DNA from: an uncultured bacterium
Lineage (GTDB): Bacteria; Pseudomonadota; Alphaproteobacteria; CAISDR01
Length of the DNA: 12,552 nt
Assembly: GCA_903884125.1 (NCBI GenBank)
Contig: CAISDR010000359.1
Span: 1 to 12,552, forward strand
Direction of reading: 5' to 3'
In this document: in pieces, positions 1-6,986 of the stretch
How positions within the stretch are numbered: the first letter of the stretch is position 1
Layout: each line of letters starts with the position of its first letter
Notes under the pieces: generated by a model
Database searches by the model: none
What the model was told of the DNA's origin: nothing
What the model saw: only the letters and a program-made list of their open reading frames with translations
Made by a program: the position numbers and the translations under genes

Positions 1-350
1 CCCGTTGTGGTCTGGCCTTTGGCGGGCGCGATATTTATCTGAATATTGCTGGCGGATTAAAGATTTCGGAACCGGCGGCCGACCTTGCGGTGGCGGCGGC
101 ACTGGTCTCTTCACTGACCGGCGAACCGGTTGCCCCCGATACTGTATTTTTTGGCGAAATAGGATTATCCGGCGAAGTCCGTGCCGTCGGACAGACCGAT
201 GCGCGCATCAAGGAAGCGCAGAAGCTGGGTTTCAAACGCGCGATCCTGCCAGCCCTTGGCAATGCACGCGGGGCGTCCGGATTGGGTCTGACTGAAATCC
301 GGAAACTGGATGATCTGGTTGAACCATTATCGCGCGGCGCGCTGGCATAG
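1..350 (+). CDS. radA: RadA (Sms) DNA repair protein, C-terminal part
   Basis: The 5' end lies outside the window; the readable frame starts at base 3 and gives the last 115 residues up to TAG at 348-350. RadA is a RecA-like branch-migration ATPase that helps process recombination intermediates. Only its C-terminal Lon-protease-like domain is visible here. It is recognised by the run DIYLNIAGGLKISEPAADLA, then FFGEIGLSGEVRAVGQ and the closing KLGFKRAILP with GLTEIRKLDDLVE. This domain keeps the Lon fold and in RadA acts as a structural, hexamer-forming domain rather than a protease (family knowledge). The zinc finger, Walker motifs and KNRFG motif would lie upstream and cannot be checked. cvpA starts 15 nt after the stop, so the two are probably co-transcribed. 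Confidence 0.95.
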   Translation, partial: RCGLAFGGRDIYLNIAGGLKISEPAADLAVAAALVSSLTGEPVAPDTVFFGEIGLSGEVRAVGQTDARIKEAQKLGFKRAILPALGNARGASGLGLTEIRKLDDLVEPLSRGALA

Positions 351-365
351 GATAAAAGGACGGAC

Positions 366-1100
366 ATGGAATTTCTGTCGTTAAGCGGTTTTGATCTGGT
401 CGTGATCGGCGTGCTGATGTTGTCAGCGCTGATCGGTCTGTCGCGTGGCATCACCAAGGAAGTTCTGTCCATCGCTGCATGGGTCGGTGCCGCCTTTGCC
501 ACCTATCGTTTTCACGCAAATGTCAGCCCGCTGGTGCGCACCTATATCACCCCATCCAGCTTTTCCGACATTATCGCGGCGGTTGGCATTTTTGTGGTCA
601 GCCTGATCGTGCTGTCGATTGTATTCGGTGCCATTACCAATAGGGTCAAAGGGTCGGTACTGGGACCCGTGGACCGATCCCTGGGGGTATTATTCGGCCT
701 GGGCCGGGGTGCCTTGCTGGTCAGTCTGGCCTATCTGGTCATGGCATTGCTGCTGCCACCCATCGACCGTCCGGCATTTGCCCGCGAAGGACAGACAAGG
801 CCACTGGTGGAACAGGGGGCCATCATCCTCTATGACCTTGCACCGCTGCCGCATAAGGGCAATGGCGAGGCGCGCATTCGTGGTGCAATGCCCAACGCGC
901 CCGAAGAACCCGCGGAGGATGCCAGCCAGACAAATGCCATCCAGGCACCGGCCGCGCGCCCCACGCCGCCGCCACCGGGCACAATCGACACACGTGCCGC
1001 ACCCAATGGCAACGCCCCTGACAAAACCGCCGAGACTGGCTATAAACCAGAACAGGCCAAGAGTATGGATGATCTGGTCCAGTCGCATCGCGACCGGTAG
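366..1100 (+). CDS. cvpA: CvpA family inner-membrane protein with long proline/alanine-rich tail
   Basis: Encodes 244 residues. The ATG has AAAGGA (355-360) 5 nt upstream. Four hydrophobic segments are visible at about residues 9-26, 31-48, 66-88 and 107-130, with the family motif PVDRSLGVLFGLGRGALLV at 101-119. CvpA was named for its requirement in colicin V production in E. coli and is linked to envelope stress tolerance; its molecular activity is not settled. As in E. coli it sits directly before purF. The last ~85 residues (160-244) look disordered and are rich in Pro, Ala and charged residues. They end in a short motif around GYKPEQAKSMDDLVQSH (225-241) that resembles the tail of other alphaproteobacterial CvpA proteins as I remember them. 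Family membership is secure; the role of the tail is unknown. Confidence 0.92.
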   Translation: MEFLSLSGFDLVVIGVLMLSALIGLSRGITKEVLSIAAWVGAAFATYRFHANVSPLVRTYITPSSFSDIIAAVGIFVVSLIVLSIVFGAITNRVKGSVLGPVDRSLGVLFGLGRGALLVSLAYLVMALLLPPIDRPAFAREGQTRPLVEQGAIILYDLAPLPHKGNGEARIRGAMPNAPEEPAEDASQTNAIQAPAARPTPPPPGTIDTRAAPNGNAPDKTAETGYKPEQAKSMDDLVQSHRDR

Positions 1101-1118
1101 CCCGATGTCCGCCCCATA

Positions 1119-1141
1119 GGATGCCTGCCCATCCGGATGCC
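1119..1141 (+). repeat. GGATG/CATCC repeats in the cvpA-purF gap
   Basis: Within the 63-nt gap between cvpA and purF, GGATGCC occurs twice (1119-1125 and 1135-1141) with CATCC (1130-1134) between them. CATCC can pair with the first GGATG to form a 5-bp stem with a 6-nt loop. It also forms the perfect 10-base palindrome CATCCGGATG (1130-1139) with the second copy. An ATG inside this palindrome (1137) is in frame with purF but lacks a Shine-Dalgarno sequence. There is no T-run, so this is not an ordinary terminator. Any role in controlling purF is speculation. Confidence 0.3.
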
Positions 1142-1150
1142 CGACAGGAC

Positions 1151-1157
1151 AAAGGAA
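1151..1157 (+). promoter_or_regulatory. Shine-Dalgarno sequence fixing the purF start
   Basis: AAAGGAA lies 6 nt before ATG 1164. The upstream in-frame ATG at 1137 has no such sequence in front of it. This favours 1164 as the start and gives a protein beginning MSHGPVYATPFDDDKLHEEC. Confidence 0.7.
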
Positions 1158-1163
1158 CCCGCT

Positions 1164-2627
1164 ATGTCCCATGGCCCCGTCTATGCCACACCTTTTGATG
1201 ATGACAAGCTGCATGAGGAATGTGCGCTGTTTGGCGTCTTTGGCCATGCCGAAGCTGCGGCGCTGACCGTGCTGGGACTGCATGCCCAGCAGCATCGCGG
1301 TCAGGAAGCAGCAGGCATTGTGACATTTGATGGCGCACGGTTTCATTCCGAACGCCGCATGGGACTGGTGGACAATTTCAATTCGGAAAGCATTCTGGGA
1401 CACCTGAAAGGTGATGCCGCTATCGGCCATACGCGCTATGCGACCACAGGGGATACGATCCTGCGCAATGTGCAGCCCCTGTTCGGCGAACTGGCCACGG
1501 GCGGTTTTGCGGTAGCCCATAATGGCAATCTGACCAATGCCGAAACATTGAAACGCGAACTGGTGCAAAGCGGCTCGATCTTCCAGTCCACATCGGATAC
1601 GGAAACCGTGATCCATCTGGTTGCCACATCCAAAAGCGGCCCCGTGCTGGAACGCCTGACCGATGCCTTGCGCATGATTGAAGGCGCCTATTCCATCTGC
1701 GCTCTGACACCCGAAGGCATGGTCGGTGTTCGCGATCCGCTGGGTGTACGGCCACTGGTTTTGGGCCGGTTGCAGGATGCCTATATCCTGGCATCGGAGA
1801 CCGTAGCGTTTGACATAATCGGCGCGAAATTTATTCGCGATATCGAACCGGGCGAACTGGTATTCATCTCCAAGAACGGCATTGAAAGTTTCCGCCCGTT
1901 CAAACCGGCACCGCATCGGTTCTGTGTCTTCGAATATGTTTATTTTGCGCGACCTGATTCAACACTGGATGGACGCGGTGTTTATGCAGCGCGCAAACGT
2001 ATTGGCGAGGTTCTGGCGCGCGAGGCACCGGCGGATGCCGATCTGGTGATACCGGTGCCCGACAGCGGCAATCGCGCGGCGATTGGATTTGCACAAGCCT
2101 CGGGCCTGCCATTTGAACTGGGCATTATCCGCAATCATTATGTGGGCCGCACCTTTATCCAGCCCAAGCAGGAAATCCGCGATTTCAGTGTCAAGATGAA
2201 ACACAATGCCAATAGCGCTCTGATCCGGGGCAAGCGCGTGGTGCTTGTGGATGATTCAATCGTGCGCGGGACAACATCCGTCAAGATTGTTGAAATGGTA
2301 CGCGAAGCCGGTGCACTGGAAGTGCACATGCGTATTGCCTCGCCACCCACGACGCATTCATGTTTTTACGGCGTGGACACGCCTGAGCGTTCAAAACTGC
2401 TGGCTGCCAATCACGATCTGGAAGCCATGCGCCAGTTTATCGGTGCCGATACACTGGCGTTTATTTCGATTGATGGATTATATCAGGCCATGGGTGAAGA
2501 AAGGCGCTTTAACGATGCGCCGCAATTTTGTGATGCCTGCTTTACAGGGGATTATCCAACCGTGCTGACCGATCAGGATCAGGGGGCCAGCCCCCGTCAA
2601 TTATCACTATTGGCCGAAAGCGCATGA
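1164..2627 (+). CDS. purF: Amidophosphoribosyltransferase (PurF), iron-sulfur type
   Basis: Encodes 487 residues, normal for the family. PurF catalyses the first committed step of purine synthesis in the cytosol, making 5-phosphoribosylamine from PRPP and glutamine. The N-terminal Ntn-hydrolase glutaminase domain carries Cys20 in EECALFGVFGH. In this family the residues before that Cys are removed to free the nucleophile, so a 19-residue propeptide is inferred. HTRYATTG (89-96) and the AHNGNLTN run (118-125) belong to the glutaminase site. The C-terminal phosphoribosyltransferase domain has the PRPP loop VVLVDDSIVRGTTS (359-372). Cys254, Cys400, Cys456 and Cys459 match the four [4Fe-4S] ligands of the Bacillus-type enzyme; the E. 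coli type lacks them. The stop overlaps the ATG of the following SDR. It is probably co-transcribed with cvpA. Confidence 0.98.
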   Translation: MSHGPVYATPFDDDKLHEECALFGVFGHAEAAALTVLGLHAQQHRGQEAAGIVTFDGARFHSERRMGLVDNFNSESILGHLKGDAAIGHTRYATTGDTILRNVQPLFGELATGGFAVAHNGNLTNAETLKRELVQSGSIFQSTSDTETVIHLVATSKSGPVLERLTDALRMIEGAYSICALTPEGMVGVRDPLGVRPLVLGRLQDAYILASETVAFDIIGAKFIRDIEPGELVFISKNGIESFRPFKPAPHRFCVFEYVYFARPDSTLDGRGVYAARKRIGEVLAREAPADADLVIPVPDSGNRAAIGFAQASGLPFELGIIRNHYVGRTFIQPKQEIRDFSVKMKHNANSALIRGKRVVLVDDSIVRGTTSVKIVEMVREAGALEVHMRIASPPTTHSCFYGVDTPERSKLLAANHDLEAMRQFIGADTLAFISIDGLYQAMGEERRFNDAPQFCDACFTGDYPTVLTDQDQGASPRQLSLLAESA

Positions 2628-3340
2628 GCGGACGTCTGGATGGCCGACTGGCCCTTGTGTCGGGTGCATCGCGCGGGATCGGCCGTGCAGTGGCCCTGCG
2701 CTATGCCGCCGAGGGTGCGCATGTGATCGCGGTTGCACGCACAGTTGGCGCACTCGAAGAACTGGACGATGAAATCAAGGCATTGGGTACAGGTGGTGCC
2801 ACACTGGTGCCCCTTGATCTCAAAGATTTCCCGGCGATTGACCGGCTGGGCGGGGCAATTGCTGAACGCTGGGGCAAGCTGGATATTCTGGTTGCCAATG
2901 CAGGTGTTCTGGGATCGCTGACACCTGTTGCCCACATCACACCCGAAGGGTTCGACGATGTGATGAAAGTCAACCTGACCGCCGTCTGGCGTATGATCCG
3001 TTCTTTCGATCCGCTGTTGCGCGCATCCGATTCCGGGCGCGGCATATTTGTGACCTCGGGTGCGGCACGAAAATTCACAGCCTATTGGGGTGCCTATGCG
3101 ATTTCAAAAGCTGCAATGGAAGCCATGGTGCTGACCTATGCCGATGAACTTGAAATCACCAATGCCAAAGTAAACCTGCTAAGCCCCGGCCCTACCCGCA
3201 CAAGCATGCGCGCCAACGCAATGCCCGGCGAAGACCCCATGAGCCTTAAAACGCCTGAGTCCCTGGGTGATCTGTTTGTCGCGCTGGCCGAAGCCAGTTG
3301 CACAGCCAATGGGGAATTGTTCGCACCGCCAAAGGCGTGA
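2624..3340 (+). CDS. Short-chain dehydrogenase/reductase downstream of purF
   Basis: Encodes 238 residues of a classical SDR with a Rossmann fold. The dinucleotide-binding motif GASRGIG is at 14-20, NAG at 92-94 and structural Asn at 117. The catalytic set is Ser145, Tyr158 and Lys162 (YAISK). No Asp is visible at the end of the second strand (AVART, 36-40), and Arg39 there would suit NADP(H), though this is only a guess. The start ATG overlaps the purF stop as ATGA (2624-2627), implying translational coupling. An SDR in this position after purF is common in Alphaproteobacteria as far as I recall, but its substrate is not established and cannot be read from the sequence. No clear terminator follows. 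Confidence 0.93.
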   Translation: MSGRLDGRLALVSGASRGIGRAVALRYAAEGAHVIAVARTVGALEELDDEIKALGTGGATLVPLDLKDFPAIDRLGGAIAERWGKLDILVANAGVLGSLTPVAHITPEGFDDVMKVNLTAVWRMIRSFDPLLRASDSGRGIFVTSGAARKFTAYWGAYAISKAAMEAMVLTYADELEITNAKVNLLSPGPTRTSMRANAMPGEDPMSLKTPESLGDLFVALAEASCTANGELFAPPKA

Positions 3341-3395
3341 TGTTTTCGTCCGTGTTTGTCAGGTTGAGGCACATGCTCGCCATATTTTGTGGTGA

Positions 3396-3503
3396 TTGAA
3401 GTTCATTAGAGAGCATGACCCATCGGCACGGAAGCCAATACTTGCTGTAATCGGTTTTATGGCAGCTGTTTTGATGGCCTGGCACCTGGAGGCTGCTGCG
3501 TGA
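3396..3503 (+). CDS. Possible 35-residue single-span membrane peptide (doubtful)
   Basis: A short frame with TTG as the possible start (TGA immediately upstream) would give 35 residues. The first half is basic and polar (MKFIREHDPSARKP). It is followed by an uninterrupted hydrophobic run ILAVIGFMAAVLMAWHL at about 15-31, then LEAAA-like end residues and TGA at 3501-3503. The shape, a basic N-terminus plus one membrane helix, is that of small bacterial membrane proteins, including type I toxins. Against it: a non-ATG start, only a weak GTGGTG-like sequence upstream, and no homolog that I recognise. It may be a chance frame or the remnant of an older gene. Confidence 0.2.
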   Translation: MKFIREHDPSARKPILAVIGFMAAVLMAWHLEAAA

Positions 3504-3601
3504 GCGGCATGTTTCTCATTATATTTGATGTGTTTGATAAATGATCAAAAAGAACCGACTGAGAAGGGCTGGATACGCATACGCGCAGTCGTCATTTTAC
3601 T

Positions 3602-3627
3602 TGTGCTGTGTGCCGCTTCACAGTACA
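3602..3627. promoter_or_regulatory. Imperfect inverted repeat before higB, possible antitoxin operator and promoter
   Basis: TGTGCTGTG (3602-3610) and CACAGTACA (3619-3627) pair at 8 of 9 positions around an 8-base spacer. The repeat ends 9 bases before the higB ATG. Weak promoter-like hexamers TTGTGC (3601-3606) and TACACA (3624-3629) lie at 17-base spacing within it. Type II TA operons are usually repressed by the antitoxin binding such a repeat over the promoter. That this is the HigA operator is inference. Confidence 0.4.
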
Positions 3628-3636
3628 CATAATGGT

Positions 3637-3915
3637 ATGATCATCAGCTTTCGTCATAAGGGTCTTGAGACTTTGTTCAAAACAGGGTCAGCCTCGAGCA
3701 TAAGGCGTGATCATGTGAGAAAGTTAAGGCGTATTTTGGCGATGCTTGATGCCGCCCAAGAGGCAAAGGACATGGCGTTGCCGGGATATGATCTGCACCC
3801 GCTAAAGGGCAAATTGAAAGGCCATTGGGCGGTATCGGTAAACGGCAATTGGCGTGTCAGCTGGCGGTTCAGGGGCATGGATGCAGAGGTTGTCGACTAT
3901 CTGGATTATCATTGA
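3637..3915 (+). CDS. higB: HigB-family toxin (RelE-like mRNA interferase)
   Basis: Encodes 92 residues starting MIISFRHKGLETLF, the usual length and start for this family. HigB-type toxins are RelE-fold ribonucleases that cut mRNA on the ribosome when the antitoxin is lost. Family landmarks are FRHKGLETLFKTGS (5-18), the helix HVRKLRRILAMLDAA (26-40), LHPLKGKLKGHWAVSVNGNW (53-72) and the C-terminal DYLDYH (87-92). The frame is open further upstream to ATG 3541, but that adds 32 residues unlike the family. The ATG at 3637 has no Shine-Dalgarno sequence. Given a possible -10 at 3624-3629, the transcript could be leaderless. The stop is 12 nt before the higA ATG. Toxin-first order is typical for this family. 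Confidence 0.92.
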   Translation: MIISFRHKGLETLFKTGSASSIRRDHVRKLRRILAMLDAAQEAKDMALPGYDLHPLKGKLKGHWAVSVNGNWRVSWRFRGMDAEVVDYLDYH

Positions 3916-3927
3916 AAGGTGTTTGGC

Positions 3928-4206
3928 ATGAAAAACCATCCCCATCCGGGCGAAATCCTGCGCGAGGATGTGATTGCGGCTCTCAATATGGACGTAACTG
4001 AAGCCGCCCGGCGGCTGTCAATGTCACGCCCGGCATTCTCGCGCGTCTTGAATGGACGTGCCGGCATTAGCCCGGATCTGGCTGTGCGCCTGGAACTCGC
4101 CGGCGTAGGAACGGCCCGAGTCTGGATGCTGCTTCAAGCAAATTACGAACTCAGTCTTGCCATGGCGCGCAAGCAGCCGACCGTGATTACGTTAAGCGCT
4201 GCGTAA
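3928..4206 (+). CDS. higA: HigA-family antitoxin, XRE-type DNA-binding protein
   Basis: Encodes 92 residues. I chose ATG 3928 because GAAAGG (3914-3919) lies 8 nt upstream and the protein then begins MKNHPHPGEIL as in the family; a GTG at 3919 is in frame but lies within that ribosome site. The N-terminal half is a Cro/XRE helix-turn-helix: VTEAARRLSMSRPAFSRVLN at about 23-42, followed by GRAGISPDLAVRLELA. HigA binds and neutralises HigB and usually represses its own operon through its HTH. The C-terminal region (LLQANYELSLAMARKQ, 68-83) is the family's closing helix. It is convergent with der, with 37 nt between the two stops. The pair sits between two conserved housekeeping blocks, suggesting acquisition by insertion. 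Confidence 0.93.
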   Translation: MKNHPHPGEILREDVIAALNMDVTEAARRLSMSRPAFSRVLNGRAGISPDLAVRLELAGVGTARVWMLLQANYELSLAMARKQPTVITLSAA

Positions 4207-4243
4207 AACGATTTGGCCCGTTCATGGACTGCGGATGCTAAAT

Positions 4244-5620
4244 TCATTCATCCGTATAAGGATTTTTCGTCTTCTTCAGTGTGAAGCGGATCGGAACGGC
4301 GGGAATATCAAAATCGACCCGCAGGCTGTTGGCCATATAGCGCATATAGCTTTCGGGCAATTCGCCGGGGCGCGTGGTGAACAGCGCAAAGGTCGGAGGA
4401 CGGCTTTTTATCTGGGTCATGTACCGCAGGCGCAGACGACGGCCCGATACAGCAGGCGGTGGATGTTTCGATGTGGCGGCTTCCAGCCAGCGATTTAATG
4501 CCGCCGTCGGTACGCGCTTGTTCCACCAGCCCAGCACCTTGAACACGGTGGGCATGATCTGATCCAGACCACGCCCCTGTAGCGCCGATAATGGCACCAG
4601 CGGCACACCACGCACCTGAGGCAATACTGTATCCACCCGTTCGCGCGCTGCCTTAAGCAACGTCTGGCGTTCTTCAATCAGATCCCATTTGGTCAGCACA
4701 ATGATCAGCGCGCGGCCTTCACGTTCGACCAGATCCGCAATCGTCAGATCCTGCTTTTCCAAAGGTGCGGTTGCATCAATGGCCAGGATCACCACTTCGG
4801 CATAGCGAATGGCGCGCAGCGTGTCGGCAACCGACAGCTTTTCCAGCTTTTCTTCCACCCTTGCCTTGCGGCGCAGACCGGCTGTGTCAAAAAGTTTGAT
4901 CCGGCGGTCTTTCCACATCCAGTCTACACCGATGGAATCGCGGGTAAGACCCGGTTCCGGCCCGGTGATCAGTCGTTCTTCGCCGATCAGTTTGTTAATC
5001 AGCGTGGACTTGCCTGCATTGGGGCGGCCGACAATTGCGATACGCACGGATTTTGGTTCGGCGTCGGGATCAACTTCACCATCTTCGCCCAGATCGCCAG
5101 CAGCCGGTGCATCGGGGTCCTGCGCCTGCGCGTCGTAATAAGGTGCCAGGGCGTCGTACAGAAATTCCAGACCCTCGCCATGTTCGGCAGACATGGGAAT
5201 GGGATCACCGAAGCCAAGGCCAAAGGCTTCGGACACGCCCTGTATGCCTTTGCCACCTTCGGCCTTGTTGGCTGCACAGATGATCGGCACGGAAACTTTA
5301 CGCAGGGTTTGTCCGACGGCACGATCCAGGGCTGTGACCCCTTCGCGGGAGTCGATCACAAACAGGCAGACATGCGCGCCCTTGATTGCCCTGGTCGTCT
5401 GCTCGCGCATGCGCGCTCCCATGCCATCGCTGGCATCATCCCATCCGGCAGTATCAACCACAGTGAAATTCATGTCACCAAGATGGGCGTCACCCTCGCG
5501 CCGGTCGCGCGTCACCCCCGGCGTGTCGTCCACCAGTGCCAGCTTTTTGCCGACCAGCCGATTAAACAGGGTCGACTTGCCAACATTTGGCCGTCCGACA
5601 ATCGCAACCTTAAAGCCCAT
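4244..5620 (-). CDS. der: Der (EngA) double GTPase, ribosome assembly factor
   Basis: Encodes 458 residues, within the normal range. Der binds the 50S subunit and is needed for its maturation. It has two consecutive GTPase domains. The first has G1 GRPNVGKST (9-17), PGVTRDR (34-40), DTAGW (56-60) and NKAE (118-121). The second has G1 GRPNAGKST (198-206), PGLTRDS (223-229), DTAGLRRKARVEEKLEKLS (245-263) and TKWD (310-313). A C-terminal KH-like domain runs from about 355 to the end. The linker at 163-190 is acidic and looks flexible. NKAE replaces the canonical NKxD in domain 1; I recall this as usual in Alphaproteobacteria. ATG 5620 is preferred over an in-frame TTG at 5626 because TAAGG, which includes the bamB stop, lies 8 nt before the ATG. 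It starts 10 nt after bamB and is last in the operon. Confidence 0.98.
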   Translation of the reverse strand: MGFKVAIVGRPNVGKSTLFNRLVGKKLALVDDTPGVTRDRREGDAHLGDMNFTVVDTAGWDDASDGMGARMREQTTRAIKGAHVCLFVIDSREGVTALDRAVGQTLRKVSVPIICAANKAEGGKGIQGVSEAFGLGFGDPIPMSAEHGEGLEFLYDALAPYYDAQAQDPDAPAAGDLGEDGEVDPDAEPKSVRIAIVGRPNAGKSTLINKLIGEERLITGPEPGLTRDSIGVDWMWKDRRIKLFDTAGLRRKARVEEKLEKLSVADTLRAIRYAEVVILAIDATAPLEKQDLTIADLVEREGRALIIVLTKWDLIEERQTLLKAARERVDTVLPQVRGVPLVPLSALQGRGLDQIMPTVFKVLGWWNKRVPTAALNRWLEAATSKHPPPAVSGRRLRLRYMTQIKSRPPTFALFTTRPGELPESYMRYMANSLRVDFDIPAVPIRFTLKKTKNPYTDE

Positions 5621-5630
5621 GGGCAAAGCC

Positions 5631-6986
5631 TTAGCGCAACGCGATCAGATCCGCGTCGTCAGTCACGAAGTAAAGGGTCTGATTGGCAATGATGGGAGCA
5701 ATGAACGTACCTTCGGGCAGGGCCAGACGGCCCAGCGCCTCGCCGGAATAGGGTGACAGCGTCACAGCCTGTCCCAGCGAATTGACCAGAATCAGACGGT
5801 CCCCGCCAAGGATCGGGCCGGACCATTCAATCGGGCCATCACGTTCCTTTGGGTCTTCAAACCGTTCCAGTTCGTGAACCCATTTGATCCGGCCATCAAT
5901 ACGCGACAGGCACATGACCTGGGCATCAACCGTCACCACATAAAGGTAATCACCAACGACCCAGGGCGTTTGCACACCCGCCACGTCCTGGGTCCAGGCG
6001 CGTTCACCGGTTCGCAGATCAATCGATACCAGTCGCCCGCCATGTGAAATCGCATAGACCCGACCGCGATCAATAACCGGTGCCGAGGCGATATCACTGA
6101 TCGCACCCAATGGGGTCACCCGGCGCGACCGTGCCAATGAATCACTCCACAAAACCTTGCCGTTTTCAGCCCGCAGGGCCACCAGTTCGCCGGATGAAAA
6201 TGGCGCTACCACCACATCGCCGGACACGGCAACAGCTGCCGGCGCCAGAATGCCAGCACTTTCAGCAATGGACTGGAAGTTCCACAACTCGCGGCCGTCA
6301 TCCTGCGACAGGGCGAACAGCTGATTGTCATGGGTGGAAATGTAAACCCGTCCATTGGCAGCAACCGGGGCCGCACGTAACGGCACATTGATCGCCCGAC
6401 GCCATAATTCCTTGCCCGATTTGGCATCAAAGGCGACTGTTATACCAAAGCCCGTGGTGACAAACAGCCTGGTGCCATCAATGGCCACACCGCCACCAAA
6501 ACCCAGTGCAGGGTCAAGTTCGTCCGGGGCCAGTTCAATCGACCAGATCCGGTCGCCCGTTTTGGCATCCAGCTTGACCACGGTACCTTCGGCATCGACC
6601 GCATAGATGAAACCACCGGCCACGACCGGATAGGAAACCAGCCGGAATTCATTTCCCGACCCTTCGCCCAGTGACCGCTTCCAGACTTTTTGCGGCTTGT
6701 CGGCCAGTGCCAGATGCTGGATGGCATGATCCGCTGATCCGCCGAAATGCGACCAGGTGCTGTTCACATAGGGATTGGGCAATTCCACCCGACGGTCCGC
6801 CAGCGAATTGTCGGCTTCAAGACGACCTTCGAGGGACAGGATCGAAATCCGCTCGCCGGGGATCTTGGGGTCTTTCGATCCTTTGAACCAGCCGCCTACC
6901 GTGTCGCAACCGCCCAGTGAAATTGACGCTGCAATCAGCACTGCCAGAGGAATATTCGAAGCCGTTTTGTGGCGCGACGCGGTCAT
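5631..6986 (-). CDS. bamB: BamB outer-membrane assembly lipoprotein
   Basis: Encodes 451 residues, somewhat longer than E. coli BamB (about 390). BamB is a periplasmic lipoprotein of the BAM complex that scaffolds beta-barrel insertion into the outer membrane. The N-terminus is a lipoprotein signal: basic residues at 5-7, a hydrophobic core at 12-24, and lipobox LGGC with lipidated Cys27. After a linker, repeated PQQ-like blades are visible, each ending like AFDAKSGKELW (185-195), ALSQDDGRELW (225-235), ALRAENGKVLW (270-280), SIDLRTGERAW (321-331) and CLSRIDGRIKW (359-369). These build the eight-bladed propeller. Residue +2 after Cys27 is Asp, which in E. coli would be an inner-membrane retention signal. 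Its ATG overlaps the stop of the TPR gene as ATGA (6986-6983), so translation is probably coupled. Confidence 0.96.
   Translation of the reverse strand: MTASRHKTASNIPLAVLIAASISLGGCDTVGGWFKGSKDPKIPGERISILSLEGRLEADNSLADRRVELPNPYVNSTWSHFGGSADHAIQHLALADKPQKVWKRSLGEGSGNEFRLVSYPVVAGGFIYAVDAEGTVVKLDAKTGDRIWSIELAPDELDPALGFGGGVAIDGTRLFVTTGFGITVAFDAKSGKELWRRAINVPLRAAPVAANGRVYISTHDNQLFALSQDDGRELWNFQSIAESAGILAPAAVAVSGDVVVAPFSSGELVALRAENGKVLWSDSLARSRRVTPLGAISDIASAPVIDRGRVYAISHGGRLVSIDLRTGERAWTQDVAGVQTPWVVGDYLYVVTVDAQVMCLSRIDGRIKWVHELERFEDPKERDGPIEWSGPILGGDRLILVNSLGQAVTLSPYSGEALGRLALPEGTFIAPIIANQTLYFVTDDADLIALR

Larger units (their letters stand above)
3341..3636. other. Gap between SDR and higB without a recognised gene
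   Basis: About 296 bases, visibly richer in A and T than the genes on either side. They contain a 7-base inverted repeat CATGCTC (3372-3378) / GAGCATG (3411-3417) with a 32-base spacer, which could be chance. They also contain a possible 35-codon ORF (3396-3503) and the repeat just before higB. An in-frame extension of higB up to an ATG at 3541 exists but is not supported by a ribosome site or by the family's normal length. No terminator with a T-tract was found after the purF-SDR block. Confidence 0.6.

Noticed and set aside
35..502. 155-codon leftward frame across the radA-cvpA junction
   Set aside because: It is antisense to two clearly identified genes, and its translation shows no family features.
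690..1916. 408-codon leftward frame opposite cvpA and purF
   Set aside because: It is a long shadow frame caused by codon bias on the other strand. Its composition is odd (many Cys, His and Gln), it has no recognisable domain, and it lies over the well supported purF.
3372..3417. CATGCTC/GAGCATG inverted repeat
   Set aside because: Seven-base arms with a 32-base spacer are expected by chance in a window of this size, and nothing nearby supports a function.
3541..3636. N-terminal extension of higB to ATG 3541
   Set aside because: It adds 32 residues not found in the family, has no ribosome site, and runs through the operator-like repeat and weak promoter.
4232..4254. CGGATG/CATCCG inverted repeat at the higA-der junction as a terminator
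   Set aside because: The stem is only 6 bp with an 11-nt loop, and the nearest T-run (4263-4267) is 8 nt beyond the stem, so it is not a convincing intrinsic terminator.
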